Shown here one piece after another: positions 60,745-64,000 of a stretch of DNA of 64,000 bases. A program made the position numbers and the translations under genes. Source of the DNA: Holothuria scabra. Lineage: Eukaryota > Echinodermata > Holothuroidea > Aspidochirotida > Holothuriidae. Below the pieces are notes generated by a model, which saw nothing but the letters and a program-made list of their open reading frames with translations, was not told where the DNA came from and did no database searches. Numbering within the stretch: the stretch's first letter is position 1; each line of letters begins with the position of its first letter. The stretch covers positions 30,073,884 to 30,137,883 of the forward strand of contig CM074200.1 in the NCBI GenBank assembly GCA_037179385.1, in the 5' to 3' direction.

Positions 60745-60995
60745 TTAAAGGTAAAGAGCAGTCTCCAAACTTATTTTGAAGAAAAGGCTAAATATAGCAC
60801 AATTTTCCTCTTCTAAGCATCTTTCATTCCTTTTTATGGTTTAACTAGTTCATGTTCATGATAAACCAAGCAGTTATTTCAAGTAAAGTTCACATTTGAA
60901 GAAAAAAACATTGTAACGTGACTCCTAACAGCCAATCATTAAACTGGAAGTCATCTTCACTACTTCAATTTGGGATGACTGCTCCTGCCCTTTAA
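60745..60995 (+). mobile_element. TTAAAGG/GAGCAGTC MITE, copy 4
   Basis: TTAA-bounded copy of about 251 bp with the same interior as the copies at 16263, 34077 and 46865. Confidence 0.8.
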
Positions 60996-61019
60996 AGAAC
61001 AAATGCTGTACCAATGTAT

Positions 61020-61250
61020 TCGACATAGGCTTTACCAATTTAAATAGACACACCAATTTAATTTGATATACACCAATTTAAATCACCATGTATGGCCAAT
61101 TTAATTCTACAGATTCCAATTTAATTGACATACATATACCAATTGATTGACATATACCAATTCAAATTGACATTTACCCATTTAAATTATTGTATAGCAG
61201 CTTAAATTGACATATTCGATGTGTCGACTCAAATCAGTATATGTCGAATT
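61020..61250. repeat. AT-rich imperfect repeat array
   Basis: Repeated CCAATTTAAATTGACATATA-like units, about ten partial copies, heavily diverged. No gene seen. Confidence 0.65.
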
Positions 61251-63715
61251 AACGATCCACCATCATATGATAACCGATAACCGATTTCTTGCCATAATGA
61301 CGTAATCAGCAGGAAATTGGATTAGTGCACCCAACAGAACCGTGAGAGGCGTTAAGAATGAGAGATAGGGTTTGGTAGAGAATAAAATTGCTATTATATA
61401 AAGGAAATATTGGTGGTCGGGGGGGGGCGGTTGGAAACAGTGTCTTCACAATTACAATCATTCTATGATCACCATATTTCATTTTTTGTCAACATTAATT
61501 GGGAATGAAAATTAGAACATTTAAAAGCACATTGACCTAGAATAAAAAGAAGCACATTAAAGCTCTGTTTTGCATTTAGCCCCACTCGAGCAGCCAAAAA
61601 TATCAAAAGGGAAGGGGCCCTTTCCCCTCGTACCAGTCAGTCCCACAGGACAGCAGACAAAAATATGAACAAATAGTAGAATTTGCCTTTCACAACAAAC
61701 AAAGAGGAGTTACTCTTCTACATTTTGGTAATGTCTGGTCCATTTGCAATGAACTTACTCTTTACTAAAAAAGGACATTTAATTGCAACTAAAATCTCAA
61801 AAACGAAAAAACTGCGTAGACTCTCCTTAGTTAGCCTGGGAAATGTCATTTGAGCCTATACGAAGTCGCAATTTTTCACACTTTTCTGTATTCTTCAGTG
61901 CAGACCGACAATGATGCTGTGCTTAGATAGGCGTTATCTTTCAGGCAGTATTAAAAATTCAGGCAGTTAACTTTGGTTCACCACAAGTGAAGTGCTCCTG
62001 TATTCGTCATTTGCACCATACGATATTACTTCACATCAAGACAAGCTTTTGACCACCTCAGTTGAACACACAGACCCTTTTCACATTTAAGACTCTCTCA
62101 CGGAAAGTAACCATTACCATAAATTTTAATATGACTAACTCGCTTTCTTTTTATAGATTTCCCTCTCTGATTTTCCCTTCTTCCCCTTTTAGTAAACATT
62201 GTCCCCATCTTTGCTTCATTTCCTTGCTGACACTACCGGTATATAACAGATTCGTGTGTAGCTGCGTCCCTTGCACTCAGGCTGTGCCGCATGGAAGCTG
62301 AGAAGCTGAAAAACAGAGTCAGCTCCGATGGGTACATACAGTATTCGTGTCGGTGTGTCATTAAACCTCATCTATCAGGCCGACTGACTGACTGAAATAA
62401 CTGACTGACTGAGTGACACCAATAAGTATGATGAATTGAAGACTGCTGCAGCGGAAAATGAATTTTTACTAACAGAGACGTATTTTCACATGTTTTACAT
62501 CTCTCCCGTATCTCCCTGTACGTATACTTGCCTTGCATCATGTTATCTGAGATTTTAAACTAACACCATCACGTTCTTTCTCGTCGATTTCGAAACCTGC
62601 GCTTTATATGATTATAACGACTTCGAGTCATTGGCCATGGGTTCAAAATAACCCCATTCTGTTTGCGAACTGGAATTTATTTGGCCGGTTCCGTTACTAG
62701 GCGATAGCCATGACGAATTTTCAATATTTCCTTGAGCTCAGAATTTATTTGTCAATAAAATTGAAACGGGCGCTTCACATATTAATTTTTACGCATCGTT
62801 TTGAACCAATTAAATAGTTCCTATATGAAGAAAAAGAGTAGGAGCTATATAATTCGGTTGTTTCACAGATAAAATTAAATTACTTTTTTAAACAAATATT
62901 TATGCATGGGCGCAAAGAGATAAATTGTTATAAATTAGTAAGTGTGATGTATTCTGTTCACCTTAAGTTCTCCACAGATATAGTAATTTATTCAGTATTC
63001 AACAATAATGTTTCATCAGAGATTTCTAAAATTGTAATAATGCTTCCTCCGAAACAACGGAGATATACTAAATGGAAGCGAAATAAGAAGAAGTTTGTGG
63101 ACTGGCTCCTTTTTACGTGCCTGTTTTTCTCTCTAAGTTTTTTCTTTGCACACTATCTTGGCTAATTTTAATTATAATATATAAACTAAAAAGGGGCAAA
63201 GAAAAATTAAGTTACCCTTCATGTCAACATATGTCAAAAAGATGCACCGTTGACTGGAGACACCTTCATTTTGAAAATTCGTCCTTTGCCAAAAAATGTC
63301 ACCGGAATATCCCTTTAACCTTTTCTTTTGTTGTGCAATTTCCGCGTAGAATCCTTTCTTATCCGATGTTGGAGAATCATATATGAATTAGCTTTCTTTG
63401 CTTCAAGTATCTTTCAAACTGCGTACTAGAGGTGTATACTGCAGTCAAGCCACTCGAACTAGAGCCGGAAGCAAGTCTGATCCGCGATTTCGTGACTTAA
63501 GATTAGACTTTTAATCGTCTGATAGTTTGACTCTTGACATGGACTTCAAAAATGACTTATGCCTTGACTAAGACTTTCAAAAGATGACTTGTTACTAGCG
63601 CAATTAAAAAGTGCAAATCAGTTCCGAAACTATGGAAAAGATGAAGAACTTGACTGCCGAATCAACTCCTAAAACAAATTAAAACACTATTAAATTGGAT
63701 CGAATCAGGGGTGGA
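61251..63715. other. Right-end region without a recognised gene
   Basis: Only short frames without family motifs are seen (for example 62062-62301 and 62902-63165). A run of ACTGACTGA-type repeats lies at 62380-62415. Confidence 0.55.
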
Positions 63716-64000
63716 GCCAGGATTTGCCCGACAGGGGGACCAAGCTCCCCGACAGAGGAGGGCAGAATTTTAAGGCCCCAACAAAGGTGATATTATGTCC
63801 CGATGGGACGTGACTTGGAAGAATTTGAGGCAAGCGTAGCGCGCCGAAATTTTGGGCTTTCTTTTAACAAATACTTAAAAACCTGGAGTTCTTTGAAAGA
63901 AATTTAGCTTTTGTTAGTACCATGAAAAATTTTGGGTCTCTATTGAAGAATCTGTCCTTCATATGGCAAAACTGAAAACGTTATATGTAGGCGACAGCTG
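63716..64000 (+). mobile_element. hAT-like element start, cut by the window end
   Basis: CAGGGGTGGAGCCAGGATTT at 63716 is a typical hAT-style terminus. The interior has GGCAAGCGTAGCGCGCCGAA, resembling the GC blocks of 7815-8507. The right end lies beyond the window. Confidence 0.5.

Overview
The window looks like nuclear DNA of an invertebrate animal. Genes are split by GT-AG introns of about 0.3 to 6 kb, the base composition is AT-rich, there is no operon structure, and small DNA transposons and SINE-like repeats are very dense. The gene families, the repeat style and the frequent palindrome TAGGCCTA suggest a marine deuterostome such as a hemichordate, echinoderm or lancelet. That placement is inference; no mitochondrial or rRNA marker is present.

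Two protein genes can be modelled exon by exon, and in both the reading phase agrees at every junction. From 827 to 40103 (+) runs a 5'-truncated adhesion-class G-protein-coupled receptor. Its 25 exons encode 1,019 residues: a Thr/Ser-rich mucin-like stalk (827-7178), a GAIN domain with a full GPS cleavage motif (10602-22903), seven membrane helices (25617-34439) and a short Ser-rich cytoplasmic tail ending at 40103. A poly(A) signal ATTAAA follows at 40260. From 57965 down to 47383 (-) lies a complete four-exon gene for RNA polymerase I subunit RPA43 (POLR1F, 368 residues). The two genes converge across about 7 kb in which I recognise no gene. No functional link between them is visible: one is a surface receptor, the other a nucleolar transcription subunit.

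The rest is mostly mobile DNA. It includes three TTAACCC-ended (piggyBac-like) MITEs, several families with TTAAAGG ends, two hAT-type insertions with exact 8-bp target duplications, one hAT nested inside another element in POLR1F intron 1, a foldback element, a tRNA-type SINE with CTAA-rich tails, and minisatellites. The most unusual locus is at 19962-20182, on the coding strand within a receptor intron. A 47-nt stretch matching the 5' end of U2 snRNA (about 39 of 47 bases by eye) leads into an unrelated stem-rich segment, followed by a sequence resembling an snRNA 3' box.

I see no CRISPR array, no bacterial-type system and no clearly new multi-gene system. The right end (57966-64000) and the left end (1-826) contain no gene I can support.
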